37,162 nucleotides of DNA, from positions 1 to 37,162 of IMG/VR virus record IMGVR_UViG_3300022198_005909. One strand, given 5' to 3'. The translations under genes were made by a program, and so were the position numbers. Under the pieces are notes generated by a model that was not told where the DNA came from, ran no database searches, and saw nothing but the letters and a program-made list of their open reading frames with translations. The first letter of the stretch is position 1. Every line of letters starts with the position of its first letter. Positions 16,175 through 23,061 of the stretch are shown piece after piece. This DNA is from a virus.

Positions 16175-16408
16175 ATGGCTAGTTTAGATTTACATGGTTA
16201 TTATGTACAAGATGCTTGGAGAGAGTTTACAAAGTTTGTACATGAACACAAGCATCAAGGTCTTAAGTATGTTACTGTAATTACAGGACAAGGTAAGATC
16301 AAAGAAGAATTTGAACTATGGGTTGAAGGTAACGATAGTTTAAAAGAATGTGAGCTACTGCCTACAAATGGTGCTTACAAAGTATACTACAACAAGGAGT
16401 ACAGATGA
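16175..16408 (+). CDS. Smr-domain protein
   Basis: 77 residues forming a stand-alone Smr domain: Leu-Asp-Leu-His-Gly at 4-8 and TGQGK at 37-41 in place of the common HGKG, with the usual helix-strand order between. Smr domains occur at the end of MutS2 and alone, and act as nicking nucleases or in ribosome-collision rescue. The gene sits in front of csp and uL11 and overlaps csp by ATGA, so a translation-related role fits the context. That link is inference. Confidence 0.85.
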   Translation: MASLDLHGYYVQDAWREFTKFVHEHKHQGLKYVTVITGQGKIKEEFELWVEGNDSLKECELLPTNGAYKVYYNKEYR

Positions 16409-16644
16409 GTACAGGTAAATTAAAATGGTATAATGCGGCAAAAGGATTTGGCTTCATAGTACCAGATGAAGGCGGCAATGATGTGTTTGTTCATGTTTCT
16501 GCATTTAAAGATGCTGGCATAACAAAAATTGATCAAGGTCAAGCAATGGAATATACTGTTGCTGAACACAAAGGCAAGCCTGTTGCAACACACTTAAAAG
16601 TTTTAGGTGAAGCAACTACTGAATCAAATAACGAATCAGCATAA
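16405..16644 (+). CDS. Cold-shock-domain RNA-binding protein
   Basis: 79 residues with RNP1 (KGFGFI, 13-18) and RNP2 (VFVHVSA, 27-33), the aromatic nucleic-acid-binding motifs of the CspA family. The C-terminal extension is short, Ser/Asn/Glu-rich. It likely binds single-stranded RNA and melts structure in mRNAs. It overlaps the Smr stop (ATGA), and uL11 follows 13 nt later, so the three genes probably form one operon. Confidence 0.95.
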   Translation: MSTGKLKWYNAAKGFGFIVPDEGGNDVFVHVSAFKDAGITKIDQGQAMEYTVAEHKGKPVATHLKVLGEATTESNNESA

Positions 16645-16657
16645 CAAACGGAGGTTT

Positions 16658-17080
16658 ATGGCTAAAGAAGTCATTGGGACTTTAAAATTAGTAATAGAAG
16701 CCGGACAGGCAAAACCTGCTCCACCTGTAGGACCAGCTCTTGGACAACGTGGTATACAGATCATGGAATTCTGTAAACAGTTCAACGATAAAACAAAAGG
16801 CATGGAAGGTCCTATTCCATGTTTGATTAGTGTTTATAAAGACAAAAGTTTTTCTTTTGTTCTTAAGAAACCACCTGTTACATATTATATATTAAAAGCA
16901 GTTGGGTTATCAAAAGGTGGTAGAACTCCAGGTAGATCTACTATCAAACAAATTACTAAAGATCAGATTAGAAAAATTGCTGAAGACAAAATGGAAGACA
17001 TGAATGCTTTTACTGTAGAACAAGCAATGGCACAGGTAGAAGGATCATGTCGTTCTATGGGCATAAAAGTTCAAGAGTAG
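16658..17080 (+). CDS. rplK: Ribosomal protein uL11
   Basis: 140 residues, full length beside the 142 of E. coli L11. The start at 16658 has the best ribosome site in this region (CGGAGG, 3-4 nt gap), so the longer upstream reading is not used. The N-domain keeps the PPVGPALGQ loop and IMEFC helix; the C-domain keeps KKPP and the GSCRSMG tail. L11 binds 23S rRNA at the GTPase-associated centre, where elongation and release factors act, and it is needed for RelA activation. As a phage gene it could replace host L11 on ribosomes. It is in an operon with csp and smr. Confidence 0.97.
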   Translation: MAKEVIGTLKLVIEAGQAKPAPPVGPALGQRGIQIMEFCKQFNDKTKGMEGPIPCLISVYKDKSFSFVLKKPPVTYYILKAVGLSKGGRTPGRSTIKQITKDQIRKIAEDKMEDMNAFTVEQAMAQVEGSCRSMGIKVQE

Positions 17081-17125
17081 TTGTAGCAAAACTGCATATC
17101 TAACCTGCTGTAAAAACACTTAAAA

Positions 17126-17158
17126 TTTACATTTTTTGCTGTATAATAGATATAAATA
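17126..17158 (+). promoter_or_regulatory. TATAAT plus T4-type late motif before the miniprotein cluster
   Basis: TATAAT at 17142-17147 has no well-placed -35 (TTTACA at 17126-17131 is only 10 nt away). An exact TATAAATA follows at 17151-17158. Either could drive the small genes from 17213, giving a leader of about 45-60 nt with AGGAG at 17201-17205. Confidence 0.45.
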
Positions 17159-17212
17159 TCTGCGGTAATAAAATTCCAAAAGATATTTAACTTAACATTA
17201 AGGAGAATTAAC

Positions 17213-17278
17213 ATGTGGCCTTACACATACGAAGAATGGGTAGAACTTAGTAAACCCAAAAAGCAAGGAAAGAAGTAG
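17213..17278 (+). CDS. Miniprotein of 21 residues
   Basis: A 21-codon ORF with a good AGGAG site 7 nt upstream of the ATG. The product is aromatic at the start (Trp2, Tyr4, Tyr6, Trp9) and Lys-rich at the end. The stop is at 17276-17278 and the next ATG begins at 17279, so translation is likely coupled. The ribosome site and tight spacing make it more credible than its length suggests. Function unknown. Confidence 0.5.
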   Translation: MWPYTYEEWVELSKPKKQGKK

Positions 17279-17425
17279 ATGAAAAAACTAAAAAGAGTGT
17301 TTGATATATTTTTTGCACCTAGTGAAGAAAAAGGTAGTGATCCTTTATGGATACTAGCAACAACAGAATATAGAAACAATCCACAGTACGCATATGAGCA
17401 ACTAAAGAAAGGACTTAGACCATAA
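17279..17425 (+). CDS. Miniprotein of 48 residues
   Basis: 48 residues, starting directly after the upstream stop. The N-terminus is basic and hydrophobic (KKLKRVFDIFF), followed by a short acidic turn and an aromatic helix. The pattern would fit a peripheral membrane or protein-binding peptide. Its stop shares a base with the next start (TAATG). I do not recognise the family; the coupled layout supports it being real. Confidence 0.55.
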   Translation: MKKLKRVFDIFFAPSEEKGSDPLWILATTEYRNNPQYAYEQLKKGLRP

Positions 17426-17598
17426 TGATTAGACAAATTTTAAACGCATTATTTGGTAAGTCAGCAACAAACTGGCAAGAGCAGTATCTAGCACAATCTC
17501 AAGATCATTATGATCTTGAAAGACGCCAACGTGAGCTTGACAGAGGTCAGTTCAACGGTGGAAGATATCGTTCATTATATCAAAAATTTTATAATTAA
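17425..17598 (+). CDS. DUF3563-like miniprotein of 57 residues
   Basis: 57 residues. A middle segment with paired Tyr, Asp and Leu, then Glu-Arg-Arg-Gln-Arg-Glu-Leu-Asp-Arg-Gly (about residues 32-41), resembles the small DUF3563 proteins of alpha- and betaproteobacteria, whose function is unknown. It is the last gene of the coupled trio and is followed immediately by a strong terminator. The family link is from memory of the pattern and should be treated as tentative. Confidence 0.55.
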   Translation: MIRQILNALFGKSATNWQEQYLAQSQDHYDLERRQRELDRGQFNGGRYRSLYQKFYN

Positions 17599-17624
17599 AA
17601 AGAAGCCTATAACGGGCTTCTTTT
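17597..17624 (+). terminator. Intrinsic terminator
   Basis: GAAGCC at 17602-17607 pairs with GGCTTC at 17615-17620 around a 7-nt loop, with a T4 run after it and an A-run before it. The A/T tails extend the stem and would let it work in both directions. It starts at the stop codon of the last miniprotein. Confidence 0.85.
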
Positions 17625-17721
17625 ACCACTAAAAATATAAGTACAATTGGTAGAAAGCCCAACGCCTCAGATTACATCAAAAGACGGTAAGCGATCCTAA
17701 CTTAACAATTTGGAGAAGTCT

Positions 17722-17925
17722 ATGGAAAAGATTTTTAGATCCATGGGCGACGGGATCCTAATGCTTAATGCTGTTTTTAACAAACAGCAACGGTCATTAA
17801 AAAATCCGGCCGGCCAGTCGGATCGTGTGAAGCGATTTAAAAGATGGTTATCCTACGAACCATCAAAACACTACTTTAAGGGTTCTGAATCCCAAATATC
17901 AAAGGATTTTAACCCACATAAGTAA
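17722..17925 (+). CDS. Small hypothetical basic protein
   Basis: 67 residues from the ATG at 17722, which has TTTGGAG about 6 nt upstream; the TTG at 17710 belongs to that ribosome site. The protein is basic with Arg/Lys pairs, and its middle (DRVKRFKRWLSYEP, about 35-48) looks like an amphipathic helix. The coding stretch has more GC and different codons (GGG, CGG, CCG, GGCCGG) than its neighbours, hinting at a separate origin. Function unknown. Confidence 0.5.
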   Translation: MEKIFRSMGDGILMLNAVFNKQQRSLKNPAGQSDRVKRFKRWLSYEPSKHYFKGSESQISKDFNPHK

Positions 17926-17930
17926 TCTTC

Positions 17931-17980
17931 TTGACAAGGTGCGTTGTTTAGTGTATTATAAACACTATGCTACAACGCAC
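17931..17980 (+). promoter_or_regulatory. Consensus promoter inside a large nested inverted repeat
   Basis: TTGACA at 17931-17936, a 17-nt spacer, and TATTAT at 17954-17959. GTGCGTTGT at 17939-17947 is the exact complement of ACAACGCAC at 17972-17980. Inside it TAGTGT at 17949-17954 matches ACACTA at 17962-17967. The 15 paired positions enclose the -10 box in the 7-nt loop. This is a strong operator candidate; as DNA it could extrude, and the RNA would contain only the right arm. Confidence 0.75.
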
Positions 17981-18062
17981 TTTGCATATGAGGACTAAAC
18001 GTCAACCCTCACTAAACACTCTGCCGTTAGAAACAGGAGACCTTTATGGCAAAACATTATAG
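17967..18062 (+). CDS. Possible leaderless leader peptide
   Basis: A 31-codon ORF whose ATG lies 7 nt after the -10 box, at the predicted transcription start. It ends at 18060-18062, overlapping the first 17 nt of the QueD-like gene in another frame. The product is basic and Thr/Leu-rich with no family. It may couple or tune translation of the downstream gene. It is short and has no independent support, so chance is a real alternative. Confidence 0.35.
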   Translation: MLQRTLHMRTKRQPSLNTLPLETGDLYGKTL

Positions 18063-18498
18063 TACAAAAACCTATGGACACAACATAGGACTGTCAGCAG
18101 TGTTTAGACAACCAAACGCAGACCATTCGCACTGCCACTTGTTACATGGATACAGTTTACAATTTAAATTTACTTTTGGTTGTGATCATTTAGACAACAA
18201 AAACTGGGCAGTAGATTTTGGTGGACTTAAACCACTAAAAAAATGGTTAGAAGATCACTTTGATCATAAACTTGCACTCGATAAAAACGATCCACATCTT
18301 GAAAAGTTTAGAGAATTAGAAAAATTAGATCTAGCAGAAATTAGAATTTTTGATGGTGTTGGCGCAGAGAAATTTGCCGAACATGCTTTTAACTATGCAG
18401 ATGGATTGATCAGAGAAGCAACAAACAATCGTTGCTATTGTGTAAGTGTTGAATGTGCAGAACACGGAGCCAACTCAGCCATTTACAGTATTGAGTAA
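18046..18498 (+). CDS. QueD/6-pyruvoyl-tetrahydropterin-synthase-like protein with altered zinc site
   Basis: 150 residues with AGGAG about 8 nt upstream. The overall pattern is QueD/PTPS: HSHC at 27-30, LLHGYS at 32-37, DFGGLKPL at 57-64, FDHKLAL at 72-78, and a C-terminal Glu-x-x-Glu-His-Gly segment. QueD makes 6-carboxytetrahydropterin on the path to queuosine and other 7-deazaguanines. The usual first zinc His is Phe20 here, and the His-Gly-His pair reads His34-Gly-Tyr36. I recall an alphaproteobacterial subgroup with the same features, so this may be a distinct subfamily with another reaction. Confidence 0.8.
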   Translation: MAKHYSTKTYGHNIGLSAVFRQPNADHSHCHLLHGYSLQFKFTFGCDHLDNKNWAVDFGGLKPLKKWLEDHFDHKLALDKNDPHLEKFRELEKLDLAEIRIFDGVGAEKFAEHAFNYADGLIREATNNRCYCVSVECAEHGANSAIYSIE

Positions 18499-18501
18499 TT
18501 T

Positions 18502-19128
18502 ATGTCTAGTATTGCTGTATTTCCAAAATGGGATATGCTTGATGAACTGTTAAAGCGAAATCCAAAAACAATAATTGAAATTGGAACGTACTATGCTGGC
18601 TGGACAAAATATATTTCTGATAACACCAATGAAGATGCACGAATTTTTACTTTTCAATCTCCACACGATTTAACACATTTAGAATCTTCTCAAACAGATC
18701 AACATGATATACTCCCTCAAGAAGTTGCAGATACATTAAAATTAGACACAAATTGTTGGGCACATGGTGATAAACCAAATCCAGACTGGAAATCAAGTGT
18801 TAAGAAAAGAATACCTGAAAAGTATCATGGCAAATATGATTTTAATATATTAGCAGAAGCAATAAAAGAAAATAAAAAAGCAATTCCTATATTGTGTCAT
18901 TCACCGTTAAATTTTGATTGGCCAATAAAATATGATCTAGGAGTAATTAATATAACCTATAAAGTTGATTTAAATCTTGAGCAAATTAATTATTGGATGA
19001 AATATATTAACGATGATGGGGTATTGTGTGTTAGTACATACGGCACTCAACAACAACTACACGAAAAAGTCAGTAAAACTTTTAAATCTAAACCTTGGGG
19101 ACAAGGATATATTTGGATATCAAAATAA
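18502..19128 (+). CDS. SAM-dependent methyltransferase-like protein
   Basis: 208 residues, 3 nt after the QueD-like gene. Residues 22-30 (KTIIEIGTY) match motif I of class I methyltransferases: a hydrophobic strand, then acidic-Ile-Gly. A second acidic strand end (DLGVINITY, about 149-157) fits motif IV. The glycine-rich loop is incomplete, so AdoMet binding is uncertain. No clear target-recognition region is visible. It probably shares a transcript with the QueD-like gene; a nucleotide or tRNA target would fit that pairing, but this is inference. Confidence 0.55.
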   Translation: MSSIAVFPKWDMLDELLKRNPKTIIEIGTYYAGWTKYISDNTNEDARIFTFQSPHDLTHLESSQTDQHDILPQEVADTLKLDTNCWAHGDKPNPDWKSSVKKRIPEKYHGKYDFNILAEAIKENKKAIPILCHSPLNFDWPIKYDLGVINITYKVDLNLEQINYWMKYINDDGVLCVSTYGTQQQLHEKVSKTFKSKPWGQGYIWISK

Positions 19129-19139
19129 CAATTTTTTCA

Positions 19140-19147
19140 CATAAATA
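19140..19147 (+). promoter_or_regulatory. Late promoter motif, predicted leaderless
   Basis: CATAAATA ends 5 nt before the ATG at 19153 and 11 nt before a second in-frame ATG at 19159. No Shine-Dalgarno is present. Confidence 0.45.
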
Positions 19148-19152
19148 ATAGT

Positions 19153-20514
19153 ATGTTCATGGCAATAATAACATTGCTGACTGCATTAAGCATTTCAGCG
19201 GTAGCAATTTACTATTCAATTGCAGGCTTGGCGGCTATCTTCGCCGCGGCGGCAATTCCTATTATGATTATGGGAACTGTACTTGAAGTAGGTAAATTAG
19301 TTACAGCCTCATGGTTATATCAAAACTGGAAAATAGCACCTAAACTAATTAGGTCATATTTAAGTGCGGCGGTGGTTGTATTGATGTTTATTACATCAAT
19401 GGGTATTTTTGGTTTCTTATCAAAAGCACACGTTGAACAGTCATCGCTAGGCTCAACACAAACACTACAACTCAATCAAATTGAAGAAAAACTTTTACGT
19501 TCTCAAAATAAAATTGAAAGATGGTCAAATGAAATTGCAAGACTTAACAGTGGTGAAAATGTTCGTGTTGATATACTTATTGATAAACAGAATGAAGAAC
19601 TAGCAAACATATATGCTAGAATAAAAGAAGAAAAAGATACACTAACACAACAAGCAGACAAAGAAATTCAACTACAACAGGATAGAATTCAACAAGCAAA
19701 AGAACGTAAAGATGCCGACATAGCCGCGGCACAAGAACGCTACAAAGGTGCATTTAGTAAAAAAGGTTTAGACGAAGCAATAGCAAAAGCCACAGCAAAT
19801 GAACTTGCTGTAGCATCAGCGGCACAAAAAATTATAGTAGAAATACAAGATCAACTTAAAATTAATCTTGCTGGTGTTGATACAAAATATGCAGATCAAA
19901 TAGCAGATATAAATGCAACAATTACATCATTAAGGTCAGAAGCAAATGTTAAAACAGAAAACATCGATACTAAAATTATTGAATTAGAAACTTTTATTGA
20001 AGAAGAACAAGAAAAAATGAACATAGTAAATGAAGACAAACTTGTGTTAGTAATGGAACAGCAAAAACTAGAAGTCGAAGTAGGCCCATTAAAATACATC
20101 GCAGAGTTTGTTTATGGTCAAGAAGCTGATAAAGATCTATTAGAAAAAGCAGTGCGTTGGGTCATTATCATTATTATATTTGTGTTTGATCCACTTGCTG
20201 TGTTGCTTTTAATTGCGGCTAATATGTCATTTATTAGACGTTTTGGTAGAGGGTTTGAAAAACAATATGATCCAGAACTAGTAAAAAAATATTCTAAAAC
20301 AGATGATAATCAAAAAGAAGTTGATAATTTAAAAAAAAGACATGAAAAAGAATTAGATGAATTTCGTGAAAAACTATCACAAGCAGAACAAGAACTACAA
20401 GAACAATTAGATTATCAAAAAAGTCTAGAAGATAAACCAGAAAAAACTGTGATTAATATTGATGAAACAGTTAAGGTTAAATCAAACGATCAAGTTAAGA
20501 AAAAAAAAGACTAG
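19153..20514 (+). CDS. Membrane protein with long coiled coil (upstream frame of a frameshifted gene)
   Basis: 453 residues in this frame; an ATG at 19159 is an equally good start. Three membrane helices lie at about 4-24, 26-48 and 67-90, a long charged coiled coil from about 100 to 315, and a fourth helix at about 333-358, then a charged tail. This layout suggests an envelope-spanning or periplasmic rod. I do not recognise the family; similar membrane proteins of unknown role occur in T4-like marine phages. The frame ends in A9 followed by GACTAG. The -1 frame stays open for 117 more codons, so the true product is probably about 565-570 residues. Confidence 0.75.
   Translation: MFMAIITLLTALSISAVAIYYSIAGLAAIFAAAAIPIMIMGTVLEVGKLVTASWLYQNWKIAPKLIRSYLSAAVVVLMFITSMGIFGFLSKAHVEQSSLGSTQTLQLNQIEEKLLRSQNKIERWSNEIARLNSGENVRVDILIDKQNEELANIYARIKEEKDTLTQQADKEIQLQQDRIQQAKERKDADIAAAQERYKGAFSKKGLDEAIAKATANELAVASAAQKIIVEIQDQLKINLAGVDTKYADQIADINATITSLRSEANVKTENIDTKIIELETFIEEEQEKMNIVNEDKLVLVMEQQKLEVEVGPLKYIAEFVYGQEADKDLLEKAVRWVIIIIIFVFDPLAVLLLIAANMSFIRRFGRGFEKQYDPELVKKYSKTDDNQKEVDNLKKRHEKELDEFREKLSQAEQELQEQLDYQKSLEDKPEKTVINIDETVKVKSNDQVKKKKD
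20500..20508 (+). other. A9 slippery run (candidate -1 frameshift or transcript slippage site)
   Basis: Nine consecutive A residues precede GAC-TAG in the upstream frame. In that frame the codons AAA-AAA preceded by A form an X-XXY-YYZ heptamer. A -1 shift, or one extra A added by RNA polymerase, moves reading into the open frame that continues to 20861. An assembly error in the homopolymer would look the same. Confidence 0.6.
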
Positions 20515-20861
20515 AGAATAAGGATAGTATAAATCTATCTATTCAAGACAATATTAAACTTCCAAAATATGAAAAGCCTCAAGAGATAGCCCACAAACAA
20601 ATAAAAGTTGAAGAAATTAATATTAAACCAAAAGACAAAGTTGAATTAAATCAACTTATGGGAAGGCCAGAAGTTATAATGAAGTTTCGAGAAGATATTA
20701 AAGTAAATATGAAAGAATTCAAAAAAGAGATTGACATTGACGCAAATCGTGTTATTATAAATAAAACAATGAAAAACGAAAGTTTAAAGCAATCAAAAGA
20801 AAAACCAAAATCAGTTGGTTGGATTAAACCTTATGTTAATAAAATAGATAAGAAGGATTAA
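20508..20861 (+). CDS. C-terminal extension of the membrane coiled-coil protein in the -1 frame
   Basis: This frame is open from the A9 run through 117 codons to the stop at 20859-20861, one base before clpX. It has no ATG until 20658 and no ribosome site there, so independent translation of the first 150 nt is unlikely. The product is Lys/Glu-rich and continues the composition of the upstream gene; about residues 105-117 (VGWIKPYVNKIDK) may be a short conserved tail. A stop-free run this long is unlikely by chance at this base composition. I read it as the tail of the 19153 gene. Confidence 0.65.
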   Translation, partial: RLENKDSINLSIQDNIKLPKYEKPQEIAHKQIKVEEINIKPKDKVELNQLMGRPEVIMKFREDIKVNMKEFKKEIDIDANRVIINKTMKNESLKQSKEKPKSVGWIKPYVNKIDKKD

Positions 20862-22124
20862 ATGGCAACCAAGAAAAAAGATGATTCATACTCTTGTTCT
20901 TTTTGTGGAAAAGAAAGAGCTAAAGTAAGGAAACTTATTGCAGGACCTAAAGTTTATATTTGTAATGAGTGCGTAGATTTGTGTTATTCAATTTTAGAAG
21001 AAAATGATATTAATCAAAAGAAAACAGGTGAAGTAAATACAGCACTAAAAACAATTGTACCAGATGAATTAAAATTACATTTAGACGACCATGTTATTGG
21101 TCAAGATCAAGCAAAAAAAGTTCTAAGTGTTGCTGTATATAATCACTATAAAAGATTAAATCATCCTGTTGTAGATGGTGTTGAATTAGAAAAATCAAAT
21201 GTGTTACTAGTTGGGCCTTCAGGTTGCGGTAAAACATTACTTGCTAAAAAAATTGCAGATTATTTAGATGTGCCATTTGCCCAGGCGGATGCAACAACAC
21301 TGACTGAAAGTGGTTATGTTGGTGATGATGTAGAAAATATTATTCTAAGACTTTTACAAAGTTGTGACTTTGATGTTGAACGTGCTGAAAGAGGTATTGT
21401 GTACATTGATGAAATAGATAAAAAATCTAGAAAATCAGAAAATACATCAATCACAAGAGATGTATCAGGTGAGGGTGTGCAACAAGCACTTTTAAAGTTA
21501 CTTGAAGGTACAGTAGTGAGAGTTCCACCACAAGGCGGTAGAAAACATCCACAACAAGAAATGATTGAAGTTGATACTACAAATATATTATTTGTATGCG
21601 GCGGAGCATTTGTTGGATTAGATGAAATTGTCAAACGTAGATTAAATGTAAACTCATCTATGGGATTTATGTCAAACTTTGAAAACAAAGAAGAAACAGA
21701 TCAAATACTTGCTAAAGTACAACCAGATGATGTTGTTAAGTTTGGTTTAATACCTGAAATGGTAGGTAGATTACCTGTTGTGGTTGCTTGTCATAATCTA
21801 ACACACGATGATTTAAAACAAGTTTTAGTCAAGCCAAAAAATGCAGTGCTAAAACAGTTTGAAAAAATGTTTAAATTAGATGGTGTTAAATTAGAGTTTA
21901 CAGATGAAGCAATTGATTGTGTAGCCAGCGAAGCACTTAAAAAAGAAATTGGTGCAAGAGGTTTACGTTCTGTGCTTGAAAAGATATTATTGCAATTACA
22001 ATATGAGTTACCAACACTTAAATCACAAGGTGTTGAACGAATTATAATTAGTGATAAAGTTATTTCAGAAGAAAAACAACCAATGCTAATTTATAAAACC
22101 AAAGCGGAGAAAAACGGAGCATAG
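20862..22124 (+). CDS. clpX: ClpX, ATP-dependent unfoldase of ClpXP
   Basis: 420 residues, full length. It unfolds tagged proteins and feeds them to ClpP. The N-terminal zinc domain has Cys12, 15, 34 and 37. The AAA+ core has Walker A at 118-125, the GYVG pore loop at 151-154, Walker B with Asp183-Glu184, the RKH loop at 227-229, and sensor-region GRLP and GARGLRS motifs. The loop that docks on ClpP reads Met267-Gly-Phe where bacteria usually have Ile-Gly-Phe. A phage ClpP occurs at 32651, so a matched phage ClpXP pair is likely. The gene overlaps infC by one base. Confidence 0.97.
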   Translation: MATKKKDDSYSCSFCGKERAKVRKLIAGPKVYICNECVDLCYSILEENDINQKKTGEVNTALKTIVPDELKLHLDDHVIGQDQAKKVLSVAVYNHYKRLNHPVVDGVELEKSNVLLVGPSGCGKTLLAKKIADYLDVPFAQADATTLTESGYVGDDVENIILRLLQSCDFDVERAERGIVYIDEIDKKSRKSENTSITRDVSGEGVQQALLKLLEGTVVRVPPQGGRKHPQQEMIEVDTTNILFVCGGAFVGLDEIVKRRLNVNSSMGFMSNFENKEETDQILAKVQPDDVVKFGLIPEMVGRLPVVVACHNLTHDDLKQVLVKPKNAVLKQFEKMFKLDGVKLEFTDEAIDCVASEALKKEIGARGLRSVLEKILLQLQYELPTLKSQGVERIIISDKVISEEKQPMLIYKTKAEKNGA

Positions 22125-22678
22125 TGAAAAAACCATTCCGCAATAAGTTTGCTCAGCCAAGTGTGTTGTTGAATTCAGCAATAACATTCCCTCAAGTTAG
22201 ATTAATTGACCCTAATGGTGCTTTTATTGGAATAGTTGATAGTAGAACTGCTCTAATAAAAGCCAAAGAATTAGGTTTAGATTTAATTTGTACAACAGTT
22301 AAGGCAGATCCACCTGTTTGTAAAATTCAAGAATTTAGTAAATGGAACTATGAACAACAAAAGAAAGAAAAGCAAAAGAAAAAACTTGAAAGACAAAATA
22401 GAGTAGAATTGCGTGAACTACAGTTTAGGCCAAATATTGATGTGCATGATCTCAATGTAAAACTTAAAAAAGCTCAAGAGTTTATTGATGATGGAGATAA
22501 AGTTAAATTAGTAATGAAACTAAAAGGTAGAGAAATACCAAATGGTCAAATGTTTATTGATCAAGTAAATATGATTATGAAAAAACTGAATAATACTAAG
22601 TTTGATTCTTCTCCAAAACAACTAGGAAATAAAATCCTTGCAGTTATCACTAAAGATAGTGATGTAAAAAAGAGTTGA
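22124..22678 (+). CDS. infC: Translation initiation factor IF-3
   Basis: 184 residues, full length, with GGAG 4 nt before a GTG start; host infC genes often start with AUU for autoregulation, which is absent here. The N-domain (LIDPNGAFIGIV, DPPVCKI) and C-domain (LQFRP, GREIPN) are both clear, joined by a Lys-rich linker. IF-3 keeps ribosomal subunits apart and proofreads the start codon and initiator tRNA. In the C-domain helix where E. coli has VKLRSLIRFL, this protein has VKLKKAQEFI, so a conserved Arg is Lys and a second is Glu. It shares TAGTG with clpX, and bS21 follows. Confidence 0.96.
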   Translation: MKKPFRNKFAQPSVLLNSAITFPQVRLIDPNGAFIGIVDSRTALIKAKELGLDLICTTVKADPPVCKIQEFSKWNYEQQKKEKQKKKLERQNRVELRELQFRPNIDVHDLNVKLKKAQEFIDDGDKVKLVMKLKGREIPNGQMFIDQVNMIMKKLNNTKFDSSPKQLGNKILAVITKDSDVKKS

Positions 22679-22702
22679 CAAATATTTTAATGATGCTATT
22701 AT
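22675..22702 (+). promoter_or_regulatory. Sigma-70-type promoter for bS21, predicted leaderless
   Basis: TTGACA at 22675-22680 overlaps the infC stop codon. After a 16-nt spacer, TATTAT lies at 22697-22702, preceded by TGC (extended -10). The box ends 8 nt before the bS21 ATG, leaving at most one or two leader bases and no Shine-Dalgarno. Confidence 0.7.
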
Positions 22703-22710
22703 AAACTATT

Positions 22711-23055
22711 ATGAAAACTTCAAAACCTAGACAAAAATATGATGTAAAGTCATTTGATATTGGCTATACAAAACGTGATGGAAAAGATAATAGAAAACCA
22801 CGTCCTCCAAAGTTACCAGGAATGGCAGTAGCAGTTGTAGATAACAATGTTGAACGTGCCATGCGTAAACTTAAAAAAATGTTATTAAAAGAAGGAGTAA
22901 TGCAAGAACTTCGTGATAGAAGATACTATTCAAAACCTTCTTTTGTAAAACGTGAAGATAAAAAACGTGCAATACGTAGAGCGGCAAAACTAAGACGTGA
23001 ACGTGATATGGAAGAATTTGGTATTTCTCCAAAAAAGAAAACAAGAAGGGGTTAA
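22711..23055 (+). CDS. rpsU: Ribosomal protein bS21 with N-terminal extension
   Basis: 114 residues, against about 70 in E. coli. The S21 domain covers about residues 38-105: VERAMRKLKKML, then LRDRRYYSKPS and a long Arg/Lys helix. The first 37 residues are a basic, Pro-rich extension not found in ordinary S21. bS21 sits by the 16S rRNA 3' end, next to the anti-Shine-Dalgarno, and affects mRNA choice during initiation. Phage bS21 genes are known. Here it follows IF-3 and has its own strong promoter, so early, high expression is likely. Confidence 0.94.
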   Translation: MKTSKPRQKYDVKSFDIGYTKRDGKDNRKPRPPKLPGMAVAVVDNNVERAMRKLKKMLLKEGVMQELRDRRYYSKPSFVKREDKKRAIRRAAKLRRERDMEEFGISPKKKTRRG

Positions 23056-23061
23056 TCCTTC

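Noticed and set aside
16607-16657. Longer start for uL11
   Set aside because: It would overlap the cold-shock gene and add 17 residues foreign to the family. CGGAGG sits just before the ATG at 16658.
17625-17721. Possible small RNA between the terminator and the gene at 17722
   Set aside because: No convincing promoter, hairpin or terminator inside. It may just be the leader of the next gene.
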